Shown here: piece by piece, positions 45,957 to 56,049 of the stretch | Layout: each line of letters starts with the position of its first letter | How positions within the stretch are numbered: the stretch's first letter is position 1 | Assembly: GCA_023421675.1 (NCBI GenBank) | Contig: JAEZTC010000001.1 | Location: 354,517 to 418,516 of the forward strand | Source of the DNA: Bacillota bacterium | GTDB lineage: Bacteria; Bacillota; Clostridia; Acetivibrionales; JANLFN01 | Direction of reading: 5' to 3' | Length of the DNA stretch: 64,000 nt | Notes under the pieces: model-generated | Told to the model about the DNA's origin: nothing | What the model saw: only the letters and a program-made list of their open reading frames with translations | Database searches by the model: none | Translations under genes and position numbers: made by a program

Positions 45957-45995
45957 AATGGGTGATGGTGTATTGAGCCACTGCCCATTTTTATT
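45957..45995 (+). terminator. Terminator of the chemoreceptor gene
   Basis: AATGGG pairs with CCCATT and an inner TGG with CCA across a small internal loop, followed by a T-rich stretch. Confidence 0.7.
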
Positions 45996-46017
45996 TTACT
46001 ATTAAAGGAGAATACAG

Positions 46018-47379
46018 TTGATAAAAAAGAATCAAACTTATGAAATTGAAATAACGGGAATGAACCATGAGGGACAGGGAGTAGGAAGACTGGAAGGTAT
46101 GGCTGTTTTTGTTGACGGCGGTATCAAAGGTGAAAAGGCGTTGGTTAAAATAAATGAAGTTAAAAAGAATTATGCAACTTCAAGTATTAAATCCATATTA
46201 AATAACTCCCTTGGCAGAGTTGAACCACCATGTGGAAATTTTGAAAAATGCGGCGGATGCAGCCTAATGCATATGAATTATAAGGCTCAGATGGAATTTA
46301 AAACAGACCTTGTTAAGGAAACTCTCAAGCGTATAGGTAAACTTGAAGAGGTTAAGGTTAATGATACAATCGGAATGGATAATCCTCATAATTACCGGAA
46401 TAAGGTACAATTCCCGGTAGCTCTTAAGGACGGGAAACCTGTGATGGGGTTTTATGAGCGAAGGTCACATAATGTTGCCGACGGTTCTTCATGTTTAATA
46501 CAGGATGAGTCCAGTAGTCTTGTTCGTCAAGTAGTTTTGGAGTTTCTATCTACTAATAAAATAAGCATATATGATGAGAAAACAGGTTCGGGTCTATTAA
46601 GGCATGTGATGGTTCGAAAAGGGTTTAAGACTAGTGAAGTGATGGTCGTATTAGTGATTAATGGTGATAGCATTCCCAACTCGGATAAGCTGATAGAGAA
46701 CCTTAAGGATAATGTTGGAGGCCTGACCAGTGTATTTCTTAATATTAACAAAAGAAATACAAATATAATTCTTGGAGAGAAAAATAAAAAGCTTTTTGGA
46801 AGGGATACAATTACTGATTATATAGGAAGATTTAAATTTGATATATCGCCCTTGTCATTTTTTCAGGTTAACCCAGTTCAGACAGAGGTTTTATATGGGA
46901 AAGCGCTAGAGTTTGCCGGGCTTGGCGGAAATGAAACAGTGTTTGATCTCTACTGTGGCATAGGAACCATTTCGCTGTTTCTTTCAGAAAAGGCAAAGCA
47001 GGTTTATGGTATTGAGGTTGTAGAAGATGCAATAAAGGATGCGAAGAAGAATGCAACGGCTAATGGAGTCGATAATACTGAGTTTATAGCAGGTGAAGCG
47101 GAAAGAGTTATACCTCAGATGTATGAAAAGGGCATAAGGGCTGATGTTGTGGTAGTTGATCCACCACGAAAGGGCTGTGAACAGGTGGTGCTTGAGACTA
47201 TGGTCAAAATGCAGCCTGAACGTATAGTTTATGTTTCGTGCAACCCGTCAACTCTGGCAAGGGATTTGAATTACCTGACTGAGAATGGGTACAGGGTGGA
47301 GGAAGTGCAACCGGTGGATATGTTCCCGCATACGGCACATGTGGAGTGTGTGGTAGGAATACGTCGTAAGGATTTGTAG
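46018..47379 (+). CDS. rlmCD: 23S rRNA (uracil-C5)-methyltransferase, RlmCD/RumA family
   Basis: This 453-residue enzyme has an N-terminal TRAM RNA-binding domain (about 3-60), a [4Fe-4S] motif (CGNFEKCGGCSLMHM plus a later Cys), and an S-adenosylmethionine-dependent domain with DLYCGIGTISL, DPPRKGC and the catalytic Cys in VSCNPSTLARD. It methylates uridines of 23S rRNA; Gram-positive members often modify two sites (747 and 1939). The start is a TTG behind AAAGGAG. No other start fits the TRAM domain. Confidence 0.95.
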   Translation: MIKKNQTYEIEITGMNHEGQGVGRLEGMAVFVDGGIKGEKALVKINEVKKNYATSSIKSILNNSLGRVEPPCGNFEKCGGCSLMHMNYKAQMEFKTDLVKETLKRIGKLEEVKVNDTIGMDNPHNYRNKVQFPVALKDGKPVMGFYERRSHNVADGSSCLIQDESSSLVRQVVLEFLSTNKISIYDEKTGSGLLRHVMVRKGFKTSEVMVVLVINGDSIPNSDKLIENLKDNVGGLTSVFLNINKRNTNIILGEKNKKLFGRDTITDYIGRFKFDISPLSFFQVNPVQTEVLYGKALEFAGLGGNETVFDLYCGIGTISLFLSEKAKQVYGIEVVEDAIKDAKKNATANGVDNTEFIAGEAERVIPQMYEKGIRADVVVVDPPRKGCEQVVLETMVKMQPERIVYVSCNPSTLARDLNYLTENGYRVEEVQPVDMFPHTAHVECVVGIRRKDL

Positions 47380-47454
47380 AAATCCTGAATTTTAGGCACT
47401 TGGTCATGGCCGATATTAAATAATTCGTTTGTACGTATTAGAAAGGGTTTAAAA

Positions 47455-47967
47455 ATGAGTGTATTTTTTTATGGCTGTATGACAATTGATGGCTATCTTG
47501 CTGATAAAAACAATAATCTAGACTGGCTTTATCAAACAGGTACAATAGAAGAAACTGGTTATGATAGTTTCTATAAAAAGATGGATATTACTATCATGGG
47601 TAAAAAGACATTTAATGAAATTGAAAAGATAGAGGATGTAGCTAGTATATATGGAACTACAAAAAATTATGTTTTTACCCATGCAGATAGTTTGTCAGTA
47701 TCGGAGTTTATTCCAGTAAATTGTGATGTTGTTGAATTTGTGAGAAAAATAGAAAAGAATAAAAATATTTGGATTATTGGAGGAAATACGATACTAGCTC
47801 CTTTGTTAGATAATGATATGGTTGATAAATTAATAATACAGATTGCTCCAGTGTTATTAGGGGACGGAATACGATTGTTTTCGCAAAAAGAAGTATTGAA
47901 GAAGTTTTACTTGGAAGAAGTAAAGAAATACGGACAGTTTGCAGAATTAATTTTCCGTAAGATATAA
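47455..47967 (+). CDS. DHFR/RibD C-terminal-fold reductase
   Basis: The 170-residue protein has the fold shared by dihydrofolate reductase and the RibD reductase domain: MTIDGYLADKNNNLDWL, the IMGKKTFNEI motif and the cofactor loop WIIGGNTILAPLL. Proteins of this group (YwjB/YyaP-like) are NADPH-dependent reductases with mostly unknown substrates; true folate activity should not be assumed. The ATG follows AAAGGG. It ends at a very strong terminator shared with the SLH gene. Confidence 0.85.
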   Translation: MSVFFYGCMTIDGYLADKNNNLDWLYQTGTIEETGYDSFYKKMDITIMGKKTFNEIEKIEDVASIYGTTKNYVFTHADSLSVSEFIPVNCDVVEFVRKIEKNKNIWIIGGNTILAPLLDNDMVDKLIIQIAPVLLGDGIRLFSQKEVLKKFYLEEVKKYGQFAELIFRKI

Positions 47968-48019
47968 TTTGCGTATTGTTTGGCCTTTTGATAAAGCCAT
48001 ATTCTGCCTATAGCCAATA

Positions 48020-48067
48020 AAAAGCGTCGGTAGGATACCAAGTAGACGGTATCCTACCGACGCTTTT
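48020..48067. terminator. Bidirectional terminator, 20-bp stem
   Basis: Arms 48020-48039 and 48048-48067 are perfectly complementary with an eight-base loop and A/T-rich flanks. It separates the DHFR-like gene from the SLH gene. Confidence 0.9.
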
Positions 48068-48097
48068 ATTCATACAGTAACAGTTTCCAGTGTGCTG

Positions 48098-51000
48098 CTA
48101 GATTAGTGCTGATTTGCGCAGAAGCTTTTCAATTATGACGGCGGCCTCGGCGCGGGTGATATTGGCCTTTGGCGCCAGCATGTTGCCAGCTCTGCCTGAA
48201 ACGATGCCTGTCTTGAGGCAGACGGCCATACCGTTGGCAGCGTAGCCGGAGACCTTTGCCCCGTCATTGTAAGCTGCAAGCAGATTGCCTATCTCGCTGT
48301 CGCTCAGGGTTGCATTCAGCCCTGTGGTCTTCATAGCGCGGGCGATCATGGTGATGGCCTGCTCGCGGGTGATGATGTCGTTAGGTCCGAAGGTCTTGGC
48401 ATTATAGCCGTTTATAATGCCGTAGGACACAGCGGTCTTGATGTATCCGCTGTACCACTTTGATGCATCTACGTCGCTGAAGCTGCTTGAGCCCATTCCA
48501 GGCTCGAGACCCAGAGCCCTTACTACGATGGTGGCAAACTCTGCACGGGTTATTTCTCTGTTTGGGTTGTAAGTGTTGTTTCCAACGCCTGTCACTACCA
48601 TCCTAGAGCCCATGTTGTTGATGGCATCCTTCGCCCAGTGCTTTGCCACGTCGGAGAACTCCACGGGATTCCAGACGACGGAATAGGTGCTGTTTGTAAG
48701 GCTGTTAATGACTGCATAGTACTTGTCGCCGATGACGGTGACTTGGGTGGGCACATGGCGCACCGTTCCGTTTGGTTCGATGACAATGCCGGTGGTGATC
48801 TTAGAAGGGTCCACGCCCTCGGGGATGGCGATGGTCCTTTCCACATAGGCATTGAATACGCTTACATCCACCGTCTTTTCACCGTAGGTGCAGCGGATGG
48901 AGAAGTCCACCGATGGTGCCATGATGGTGAAGCCGGCATTTTTCTCTGCGCCTTCCACCACCTTTGTCATTGTATCCGAGGGCTGGGAGATGCTAACCGA
49001 TACGGTGATGTCCGAGAGGGACACGTTGGCACCCAACTGCTGTGATATGGAACCGATGTTAATTTCCGAGGCCGGCAGGGTATAGCTTGATGAATCGGTC
49101 TGGATGATGAGGGTTGCGGCCTTGTCCTCCATGGAGCGGATCATTTCGCCGGTGAGACTGCCTACGACTGTATCTGCGCCGCTTGTGACAGGAATTGTCA
49201 CCTTGGCGCCGCTGCTTTCCGATGCGAGGAGGACCTTCAGCTTAGTGGAGTCCACGGTCACCGTTGTGACCTTGCGGCCGTCAGAGCCCGTTTCGGTCTT
49301 AGCGGTGCCTGCAGACTTGGACTGGCCGTTGACCAGGACCACAGTCTCATCGGCTCCGTTAGAATTTCCGGAGCTGCCTGGGTTACCGGAGCTGCCAGAG
49401 CCGCCGGGGTTACCAGGGTCACCGGAGGATGATTCCGTGCCAAAGACTGGATAGCCGCCGTTCGCGCTGTTTCTGTCAGCTTTCCATGGGGATAAAGTTC
49501 CATAGGTGGTTCTCAATGCGTCTGCATTGGTGTTCAGGGTCTCTACAAAGGTTGCGGCCTTCATATCTGCAGCCGTCATGGCAGTGGTGTTTACGGTGCT
49601 GCTACTCACATCCAAATTTTCTGCTATTCCGGTATCTGCGGTGCTATCAAGCCAGTATGCATTTTCAATGGTGCCATTCTGGCTATTTCCGGTGATGCCT
49701 CCCACATAGGCGATAGCGCCATTGGCGGAAAGCGTACCTGAATTATAGCAGTTCTTAATTGAGGATTCTGTATTCCTACCTGCGATTCCGCCAACATAGG
49801 CAGTATTATCTTGAGTTACGTTCACAGCCACACTGCCGGTATTGTAGCAGTTGACGATGGTTAAATCAGCGTCAATATTTTCTCCAACAATACCGCCCAC
49901 AACACTGTAATCTGGCCCGAAGATTGCACCGGTATTATAACAATCCTGTATATGTCCTTTTAAATTGAATCCTGCTATACCACCAGCAAATGCGCCTGTG
50001 ACGGTACTGGAGCTATAACAGTCTTCAATGGTGCCCAAATGATTGAAGCCCACAATTCCTCCGGAGAAGGAAAAAGCATTGTCCGAGGCAATGTATCCGC
50101 CTGTCAGTCCCACATTCTTCACCGTTCCGCCGCGAACATATCCGAACAGGCTGGAGTATGAAGTGCTATCATCGATGTAAAGACCGCGGATAGTATTGCC
50201 GTTTCCGTCAAAGATGCCGGTAAAGGGTGTACTATAATCAGCACCGATGGGGCTCCATTGCTGGGGGTTGTTGCTGATATCGTTGTTGAGCACGATATCG
50301 CCCGTCAGCTTGTAATGGCTGTTGCCGAAACTGCTGTTCTTGCTGTTCACCACATTGGACATTTCCTTCAGCTGTGCTGCCGAGGAGATCAGATAGGGAT
50401 CCTGCTCGGTGCCGGTGCCGGAAAAGCTGGTCTCAGATATTCGGATGTCGGTGGCAGGGGTATCCTGCTCCCCATAAGTGTAGTACGAGCAATCGTCATT
50501 GTCCTGTTTGACGGTTGCCATAGTGTAATCTGAGGATGTTTTCTGGAGGATCGTCATGTTGCTGTCGGTTATATCGGACTGCGCATATACAGCATAAGCC
50601 TTAACAGGGACGGAACCTGCTTTCGCATAGGTTGTGCCGCCGGAAAACACTACATTGACCACGGAGTAAATTCCATAACTGTTGGCAAAGCTTGACGTGG
50701 AGGTGCTGCCTATTGCTGTTAGGGTGCCGCCGGTGACGATGGTGGATCCGCCGGTGAAGACACCGATGTTGTCAAATTCAGCTTGCCCGCCTGTGGAGTT
50801 GATAGTTCCTCCGGATATGGTAAGGTTTCCAGTTACACTTACAGCGAGGCTGCTGTTAAAGTTACCTATACCGCTTGCAACGTTCAGCGTGCCAGTGCCC
50901 TGAATTTCCAGTGCTCCTTCGCAATTGATTCCATTGGTTATTGCGGAAGGGATGCCGTTAAATTCGCTTGTTATGCTATTGACGCTGTCACCGGAGAGGA

Positions 51001-52489
51001 CAATGATGGAGTTAGCCGGAAGTTTAAGGGCGATGGCGTCCCCAGTTACAAGGCGGATATCGTTCAGTACCAGCGTGTTTGCGGCGTAGGTGCCGCTGGC
51101 ATTTTTGTACCAGGACCAGCCCTCTGCCGTGTTGGTAATGTTGGAGTTGGCAGAGATTGGGCCGCCCGTGCTGCCGATGGCAGTGATATAGGAAATGCTG
51201 CTGCCGGCAGTCAGGTCAAGGGCCGTGGTGCGCTTGTGTAAAATGTTGAACTTAGCGTTGCTGTTAGGGGTGACTGCAATATTGCTTCCGGTGCTGAGCT
51301 TCTCCCCCGGGATGGCAATGGACATAGCTCCGATGTATGCCGAGGTGGGGTTGCCGGAAAATGTGAGCTCCACAGAGGCTGCATTGCTGCTCACTGCGCC
51401 GGCGGTAACCTCAATGCCCTCGGGTAGGTTGCTGAACCAGGTCGATACAGTATCCCCTTGGGAGAGATTTATAAAATTACAGTCGGTCAGGGTGAGGGTA
51501 ACGGTGTCGGAGTCGGAAAGGTCTGTCCCCGTCATGCCGGACAGAGTCTTGTCCGAGACCGTAGCACCGGGCTGTGGTGCAATCTTGATGTCGGTTGCAA
51601 AAGTATTGGTGTTATACACATAGCATTTGAGCCATTCCGAATCGTAATAGTACTGGTATTTTACCGCTGGCAATGTATAATCCGAGGCGTTATTCTGGAG
51701 TACAACCATACCGGTGTCAGTGATGCTGTCCAACGCCATTACGGCATGAGTTGTAGGAGCGGTGCCTGACTTTGAATAGATGGTGCTGCGGGAAAATATT
51801 GCAGTGCCGATGGACTGGATGCCAAAGCTAGCCTGTGTACCATTGTTGCCCGTAGTTGTAACGGTTGCGCCGGTGATGCTTACAGAACTGGAGGCAAGTA
51901 TGCCGACACTGCTGCTTGCGGAAGTACTGCCCGTGGCTGTAACGGTTCCTCCGCTGATGATAACAGAAGTTACGGCATAGATTCCTATGCTGCTATAGCC
52001 AGATGATTGGGCTAAGGCGTTAATGGTTCCGCCTAATATGGTAAGGTTTTTACCTGAAGACAATCCCATAGTTGAAGAAGTCGCAGTAGTAACGCCGCTT
52101 GTAATGTTTAATGTACCGGTGGTTCCTTGAATGGTCAGTGACCCCGTGCAGTGTATTCCTCGAGTTAAAGATGTGCCGGTATATGTAGTTGCCACAGTAT
52201 TGACGCTGCCGTCGGCCAGCACAATTGTTGAATCAAACGGAAGCAGCAGGGGCGTTGCCGCATCAGTTTGAAGATTCATGCCATTCAGCACAAGGGTTTT
52301 TGTGCCGTTATTCCATGACCAACCTTCCCCCGTATCGGGGATGTCTGAGGTAGCGGTTGTCAGATCCAACGCTTGGCTGCGCGTGAGGGCACCATCGGCT
52401 GCTACATGGGATGTGATTCCTGGTAAGAGTCCAAGCATCATGCACAGGACGAGCAGGATGGATAGACCCTTTTGACATGCTCTTTTCAT
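48098..52489 (-). CDS. Large SLH-anchored surface protein with GLUG repeats
   Basis: The 1463 residues hold a signal peptide (1-31, ending VAA), two related beta-helix-like modules (about 33-400 and 410-690, each with GEGWSW- or AEGWSW- and LVLN-type starts), a GLUG-repeat region (about 690-1010, with repeated GGI-GxN and NCYNTG- or DCYNTG-like units), a Gly/Ser/Pro-poor linker of GNPGGSG type (about 1012-1040), a further domain (about 1040-1270) and three SLH domains (about 1275-1460) that bind secondary wall polymer. It is thus a wall-bound adhesin or polymer-binding protein. The gene is clearly richer in G+C than its neighbours. The ATG follows AAGGAGG. Its promoter carries the tandem heptamers described at 52646-52680. 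Confidence 0.92.
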   Translation of the reverse strand: MKRACQKGLSILLVLCMMLGLLPGITSHVAADGALTRSQALDLTTATSDIPDTGEGWSWNNGTKTLVLNGMNLQTDAATPLLLPFDSTIVLADGSVNTVATTYTGTSLTRGIHCTGSLTIQGTTGTLNITSGVTTATSSTMGLSSGKNLTILGGTINALAQSSGYSSIGIYAVTSVIISGGTVTATGSTSASSSVGILASSSVSITGATVTTTGNNGTQASFGIQSIGTAIFSRSTIYSKSGTAPTTHAVMALDSITDTGMVVLQNNASDYTLPAVKYQYYYDSEWLKCYVYNTNTFATDIKIAPQPGATVSDKTLSGMTGTDLSDSDTVTLTLTDCNFINLSQGDTVSTWFSNLPEGIEVTAGAVSSNAASVELTFSGNPTSAYIGAMSIAIPGEKLSTGSNIAVTPNSNAKFNILHKRTTALDLTAGSSISYITAIGSTGGPISANSNITNTAEGWSWYKNASGTYAANTLVLNDIRLVTGDAIALKLPANSIIVLSGDSVNSITSEFNGIPSAITNGINCEGALEIQGTGTLNVASGIGNFNSSLAVSVTGNLTISGGTINSTGGQAEFDNIGVFTGGSTIVTGGTLTAIGSTSTSSFANSYGIYSVVNVVFSGGTTYAKAGSVPVKAYAVYAQSDITDSNMTILQKTSSDYTMATVKQDNDDCSYYTYGEQDTPATDIRISETSFSGTGTEQDPYLISSAAQLKEMSNVVNSKNSSFGNSHYKLTGDIVLNNDISNNPQQWSPIGADYSTPFTGIFDGNGNTIRGLYIDDSTSYSSLFGYVRGGTVKNVGLTGGYIASDNAFSFSGGIVGFNHLGTIEDCYSSSTVTGAFAGGIAGFNLKGHIQDCYNTGAIFGPDYSVVGGIVGENIDADLTIVNCYNTGSVAVNVTQDNTAYVGGIAGRNTESSIKNCYNSGTLSANGAIAYVGGITGNSQNGTIENAYWLDSTADTGIAENLDVSSSTVNTTAMTAADMKAATFVETLNTNADALRTTYGTLSPWKADRNSANGGYPVFGTESSSGDPGNPGGSGSSGNPGSSGNSNGADETVVLVNGQSKSAGTAKTETGSDGRKVTTVTVDSTKLKVLLASESSGAKVTIPVTSGADTVVGSLTGEMIRSMEDKAATLIIQTDSSSYTLPASEINIGSISQQLGANVSLSDITVSVSISQPSDTMTKVVEGAEKNAGFTIMAPSVDFSIRCTYGEKTVDVSVFNAYVERTIAIPEGVDPSKITTGIVIEPNGTVRHVPTQVTVIGDKYYAVINSLTNSTYSVVWNPVEFSDVAKHWAKDAINNMGSRMVVTGVGNNTYNPNREITRAEFATIVVRALGLEPGMGSSSFSDVDASKWYSGYIKTAVSYGIINGYNAKTFGPNDIITREQAITMIARAMKTTGLNATLSDSEIGNLLAAYNDGAKVSGYAANGMAVCLKTGIVSGRAGNMLAPKANITRAEAAVIIEKLLRKSALI

Positions 52490-52645
52490 AGTAATCCTCC
52501 TTGTTAAAAAATTTCTTTTGAAGCATTGGGTTGTTACTTCTAGACTGTTATAAATCGTATAGATAAATGAAGCATCCTGCAGATTTTCCTCCTTTCACAT
52601 GGGAGCTATGGATGGTGTGCTTTTTTAATCAGTGCTTTGCCAACC

Positions 52646-52680
52646 ATTATACATTTTTGCTATAAACAAAAAATAAACAA
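52646..52680 (-). promoter_or_regulatory. SLH gene promoter with tandem TTGTTTA heptamers
   Basis: On the minus strand TTGTTTA occurs at 52680-52674 and again at 52669-52663, 11 bases apart. After 11 more bases comes TATAAT (52651-52646). No normal -35 box is present; the heptamers lie in its place. The same layout recurs at 57192-57226. Confidence 0.65.
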
Positions 52681-52836
52681 CGAGACACCTGCCTTCTTTT
52701 ATTGATTGCTACACCAAAGAAAATTGCAGACCAACTTTTAGGTTTTTTCAAATTAGGGCATTTTGGGAGATGAGGGTAGAAAGCACGGATTTCAACAGTA
52801 TACGGGCGCTAACATCAGCTTCAAGAGGCATAATGC

Positions 52837-52865
52837 TTGTCATTTCTTGTCGAAATCAGTATAAT
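52837..52865 (+). promoter_or_regulatory. Sigma-A promoter of the kinase-regulator operon
   Basis: TTGTCA (52837-52842), a 17-base spacer and TATAAT (52860-52865), about 60 bases before the kinase start. The rest of the 437-base gap 52490-52926 shows only the SLH promoter and no gene. Confidence 0.7.
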
Positions 52866-52926
52866 GAACTCAAAATATAAAATATTATGCGATATCTTGT
52901 ACGTGTAGTGGGGGAGTGCGAATGCT

Positions 52927-55900
52927 TTGACGAGAAGGACTTTGGCAGTTTGTTTCATAATATTGATGGCTTTCCTGCTGATTCCTTTGTCAATTGCAGG
53001 GGATCGTAATCAATTGGGTCATAACGTTCAGGCGGATAAGGGGATCATAAACCTTGAGCAATGGGATATTAAAATCAATAAAGTGATTTCTCTGAACGGA
53101 GAATGGGAATTTTATTGGGATCAATTGTTGACACCAGAAGATTTCAAAAAGGAAGGCGTAGGAAAACCCGTTTTGACGGGGTATATGAAAGTGCCTTCCC
53201 AATGGAATGGAAAAAATCTGAACGGAGAATCCTTGCCCGTTTATGGCAGTGCCACTTACAGGCTTGTTTTGAAGAATATGCCTTCAAATCAGGTTTATGG
53301 TTTGAAAAAGAACAATATCCGCTTTTCAAGCAAGATTTTTGTCGATGGCGTTAAGTTCATGGAAGATGGGAATCCGTCCAAAGAGGCTGCTGACTACAAA
53401 TCTGGAAATTTACCGCAGCTGGCATTTTTTAATAATGATGGCGGGGATGTGGAGATTCTTATACAGGTTTCTAATTACGAATATGTCAATTCAGGTATTC
53501 CGGTCTCTATCAATATAGGGGAGCAATCTGAAATGCTGGAAACACAGCAAAAAAACAGTCTGCTTGAATTCAGTGTTTTTGTCATAATGGCTTCTATTGC
53601 ACTTATCTATTTCATATTTTTTATAACGGGTGTATTATGTCAGAGAAAAGACTATTCGTTATTGTCTTTTGCCGTATTGTGCCTTATACTTTCGGTTAGC
53701 AATGCAGTTACAAGCGAGCGGCCTATTTTGGAGATAGTGCCCAAAATTCCCTTTGGAGCTGTGTTCAAGCTGAGGGACTTCTTCATATTTGCCTGTTTCA
53801 TAGCATTGGCGGGTCTGCTTTACCAGTTGAAAAAAGGTATTATTTCATTAAAGCTTACAAAGCTCATATCCCTTGTATTTGGTGCATATCTCTTGGTAAT
53901 TGTATTTTTTCCTATATATACCTACATGAAGATGCAGATATACATCGTTCTTGTGGATGAGATATTCCTTATAGGTTTGCTTATAAGAACGGGTGTATTG
54001 TTTATTAAAAGCCATAGAAAAGATGCCATGGAGCATTTGATACTTTTCATTGCTATACTGACCATGAATTTGTATTCTATTGAGCTTATACTTCTCGGAT
54101 CTGCTTTGAAAACAAATGTTTTGTTTGGACAGATCTATATCATTGTCTTTGCAATCATGATGATCTTCTTGATGTTTCTCCGCTATTTTGAGGCATATAG
54201 CACTATTAAGAGCATGTCAAACCGGCTTCTCCAGTTGGACAAACTAAAGGATGATTTTCTTGCCAATACCTCTCATGAATTGAAATCACCCTTAAATGCC
54301 ATCATCAGTATTACTGATTCCATCATCCAAGGAGTGGAAGGCCCGGTGAACGATTCGCAGGCTCAAAATCTTTCTATTGTTGTTGGAAGTGGAAGAAGGC
54401 TTTCAAATCTTGTAAATGATTTGCTGGACTATTCAAAAATGAAAAACGGAGACATTGAGCTGCATAAGAGCAGCGTAGATGTAAGAACCGTTGTGGATAC
54501 GGTGATTAAGGTTCATAGGTTTATCACGGGGGGGAAGGAAATCACACTTGACAACAATGTGCCGAAAGAGCTTCCGCCGGTTTATGCAGACCGTGACCGC
54601 TTTATACAAATACTTTATAACTTAATTGGCAATGGGGTAAAGTTTACTGAAAGGGGTCATGTTGAGGTAAGTGCTTCCATACATCAGGAGAAGGTAAAGA
54701 TTTGTGTTTCAGATACAGGAATAGGAATCGCAGAAAATATGCATGAGATCATATTTAAATCCTTCGAACAGGCGGATACCTCCGAAACAAGAAGATATGA
54801 AGGAACAGGCTTGGGATTAAGCATAACCAAGAATCTGGTGGAACTTCATGGAGGGGAAATTGGTGTAATGTCCAGTTTGGGGAAAGGAGCGACTTTTACA
54901 TTCACGCTTCCGGTGTCCCATATTAGTGCCTCGGCAGCGGATGAGGGACATAAGGAACTCCGGCCAGGGGAATTGTACCAGCAGGGTTCGGAGTATCCCA
55001 TCTACGTTCGCGGCAATTTGCCCGAGAATATTCTAGTGGTGGATGATGATTATGCAAGTCTCCAAGCCATTATCAATCTGTTGAGGATGGAGAAGTATTC
55101 CATTATTGCCGTGAACAGCGGACAGAAAGCGCTGGAGGAAATCTCCCGGAATCCTGATATTGCTCTAGTCATTCTTGACATCATGATGCCCGACATATCA
55201 GGATATGAGGTGCTGATAAAGATACGTGAGCGATTTTCGCTTTTGGAGCTGCCGGTTTTAATGCTGACAGCAAAAAATCGGATTGCCGATATTGTCATGT
55301 CGCTGGAAAATGGAGCCAATGATTTCGCTGGTAAGCCTTTTGAAGCTGAAGAGCTAAAGATGAGGGTAAGAACCTTGACAAAGCTTAAAACTTCTGCCAA
55401 AAGTGCAAAAGATGCTGAGATTGCTTTTTTGCGTTCGCAGATCAAGCCCCACTTCCTGTATAATGCGCTTAATTCAATTGCTGCATTGTGTATAGACGAG
55501 CCCCAAAAAGCAGAGGATTTGATCATCCAGCTTTCAGAATATATAAGAAACAGTTTCGACTTCAAAAAATTAGATTCTTTGGTTACCATAGAAAAAGAGC
55601 TGGAGCTGTTAAAAGCATATCTGAGTATTGAAAAGGCGCGTTTTGGTGAAAGGCTTAATGTAGAATATGATATTGATGAAAACCTGAATATTCTCATTCC
55701 CCCCCTAATTTTGCAACCTTTGGTGGAGAATGCTGTACGGCATGGTATAATGTCAAATCTTAAGGGCGGAACAGTGAAAGTGACCATTAGAAAGAACAAT
55801 GACACTGTAAGCTTTAGAGTAGATGATGATGGGAAAGGAATGAACAGAACTAAGGTTGAGGAGATACTGAATTCAAATGCCGAAGGAATGGGAGTTGGAA

Positions 55901-56004
55901 TTTGGAATATCAACCAGCGGTTGAGGTTGCTTTATGGAAATGGTATTCAAATTGATAGCCGAGAAGGGACAGGTACCAAAGTTTCATTTAATATTCCGCT
56001 ATAA
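52927..56004 (+). CDS. Hybrid sensor kinase with two kinase modules around a receiver
   Basis: The 1025 residues are: signal or anchor (about 4-24), an extracellular jelly-roll-like domain of 7TMR-DISMED2 type (about 40-205), seven membrane helices (about 215-425), HisKA with His450 in TSHELKSPLN, and HATPase ([27 protein letters not shown]). A receiver with Asp751 in LDIMMPDISGY comes next. Then a second kinase core of the LytS type with His842 in QIKPHFLYNALNS is followed by its own HATPase (PLVENAVRHG, DDDGKGM). The 7TM front end often binds carbohydrates or small ligands. The start is a TTG behind GGGGGAG. The response regulator gene follows 45 bases later. Confidence 0.92.
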   Translation: MTRRTLAVCFIILMAFLLIPLSIAGDRNQLGHNVQADKGIINLEQWDIKINKVISLNGEWEFYWDQLLTPEDFKKEGVGKPVLTGYMKVPSQWNGKNLNGESLPVYGSATYRLVLKNMPSNQVYGLKKNNIRFSSKIFVDGVKFMEDGNPSKEAADYKSGNLPQLAFFNNDGGDVEILIQVSNYEYVNSGIPVSINIGEQSEMLETQQKNSLLEFSVFVIMASIALIYFIFFITGVLCQRKDYSLLSFAVLCLILSVSNAVTSERPILEIVPKIPFGAVFKLRDFFIFACFIALAGLLYQLKKGIISLKLTKLISLVFGAYLLVIVFFPIYTYMKMQIYIVLVDEIFLIGLLIRTGVLFIKSHRKDAMEHLILFIAILTMNLYSIELILLGSALKTNVLFGQIYIIVFAIMMIFLMFLRYFEAYSTIKSMSNRLLQLDKLKDDFLANTSHELKSPLNAIISITDSIIQGVEGPVNDSQAQNLSIVVGSGRRLSNLVNDLLDYSKMKNGDIELHKSSVDVRTVVDTVIKVHRFITGGKEITLDNNVPKELPPVYADRDRFIQILYNLIGNGVKFTERGHVEVSASIHQEKVKICVSDTGIGIAENMHEIIFKSFEQADTSETRRYEGTGLGLSITKNLVELHGGEIGVMSSLGKGATFTFTLPVSHISASAADEGHKELRPGELYQQGSEYPIYVRGNLPENILVVDDDYASLQAIINLLRMEKYSIIAVNSGQKALEEISRNPDIALVILDIMMPDISGYEVLIKIRERFSLLELPVLMLTAKNRIADIVMSLENGANDFAGKPFEAEELKMRVRTLTKLKTSAKSAKDAEIAFLRSQIKPHFLYNALNSIAALCIDEPQKAEDLIIQLSEYIRNSFDFKKLDSLVTIEKELELLKAYLSIEKARFGERLNVEYDIDENLNILIPPLILQPLVENAVRHGIMSNLKGGTVKVTIRKNNDTVSFRVDDDGKGMNRTKVEEILNSNAEGMGVGIWNINQRLRLLYGNGIQIDSREGTGTKVSFNIPL

Positions 56005-56049
56005 TCGTTACAGAAAATATACAGTAAAATTCAGAGAGAAGGGGAAGAT

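Noticed and set aside
48595..52475. Many long open frames opposite to or out of frame with the SLH gene
   Set aside because: They follow from the high G+C and repeats of the real gene, lack ribosome binding sites and show no recognisable domains.
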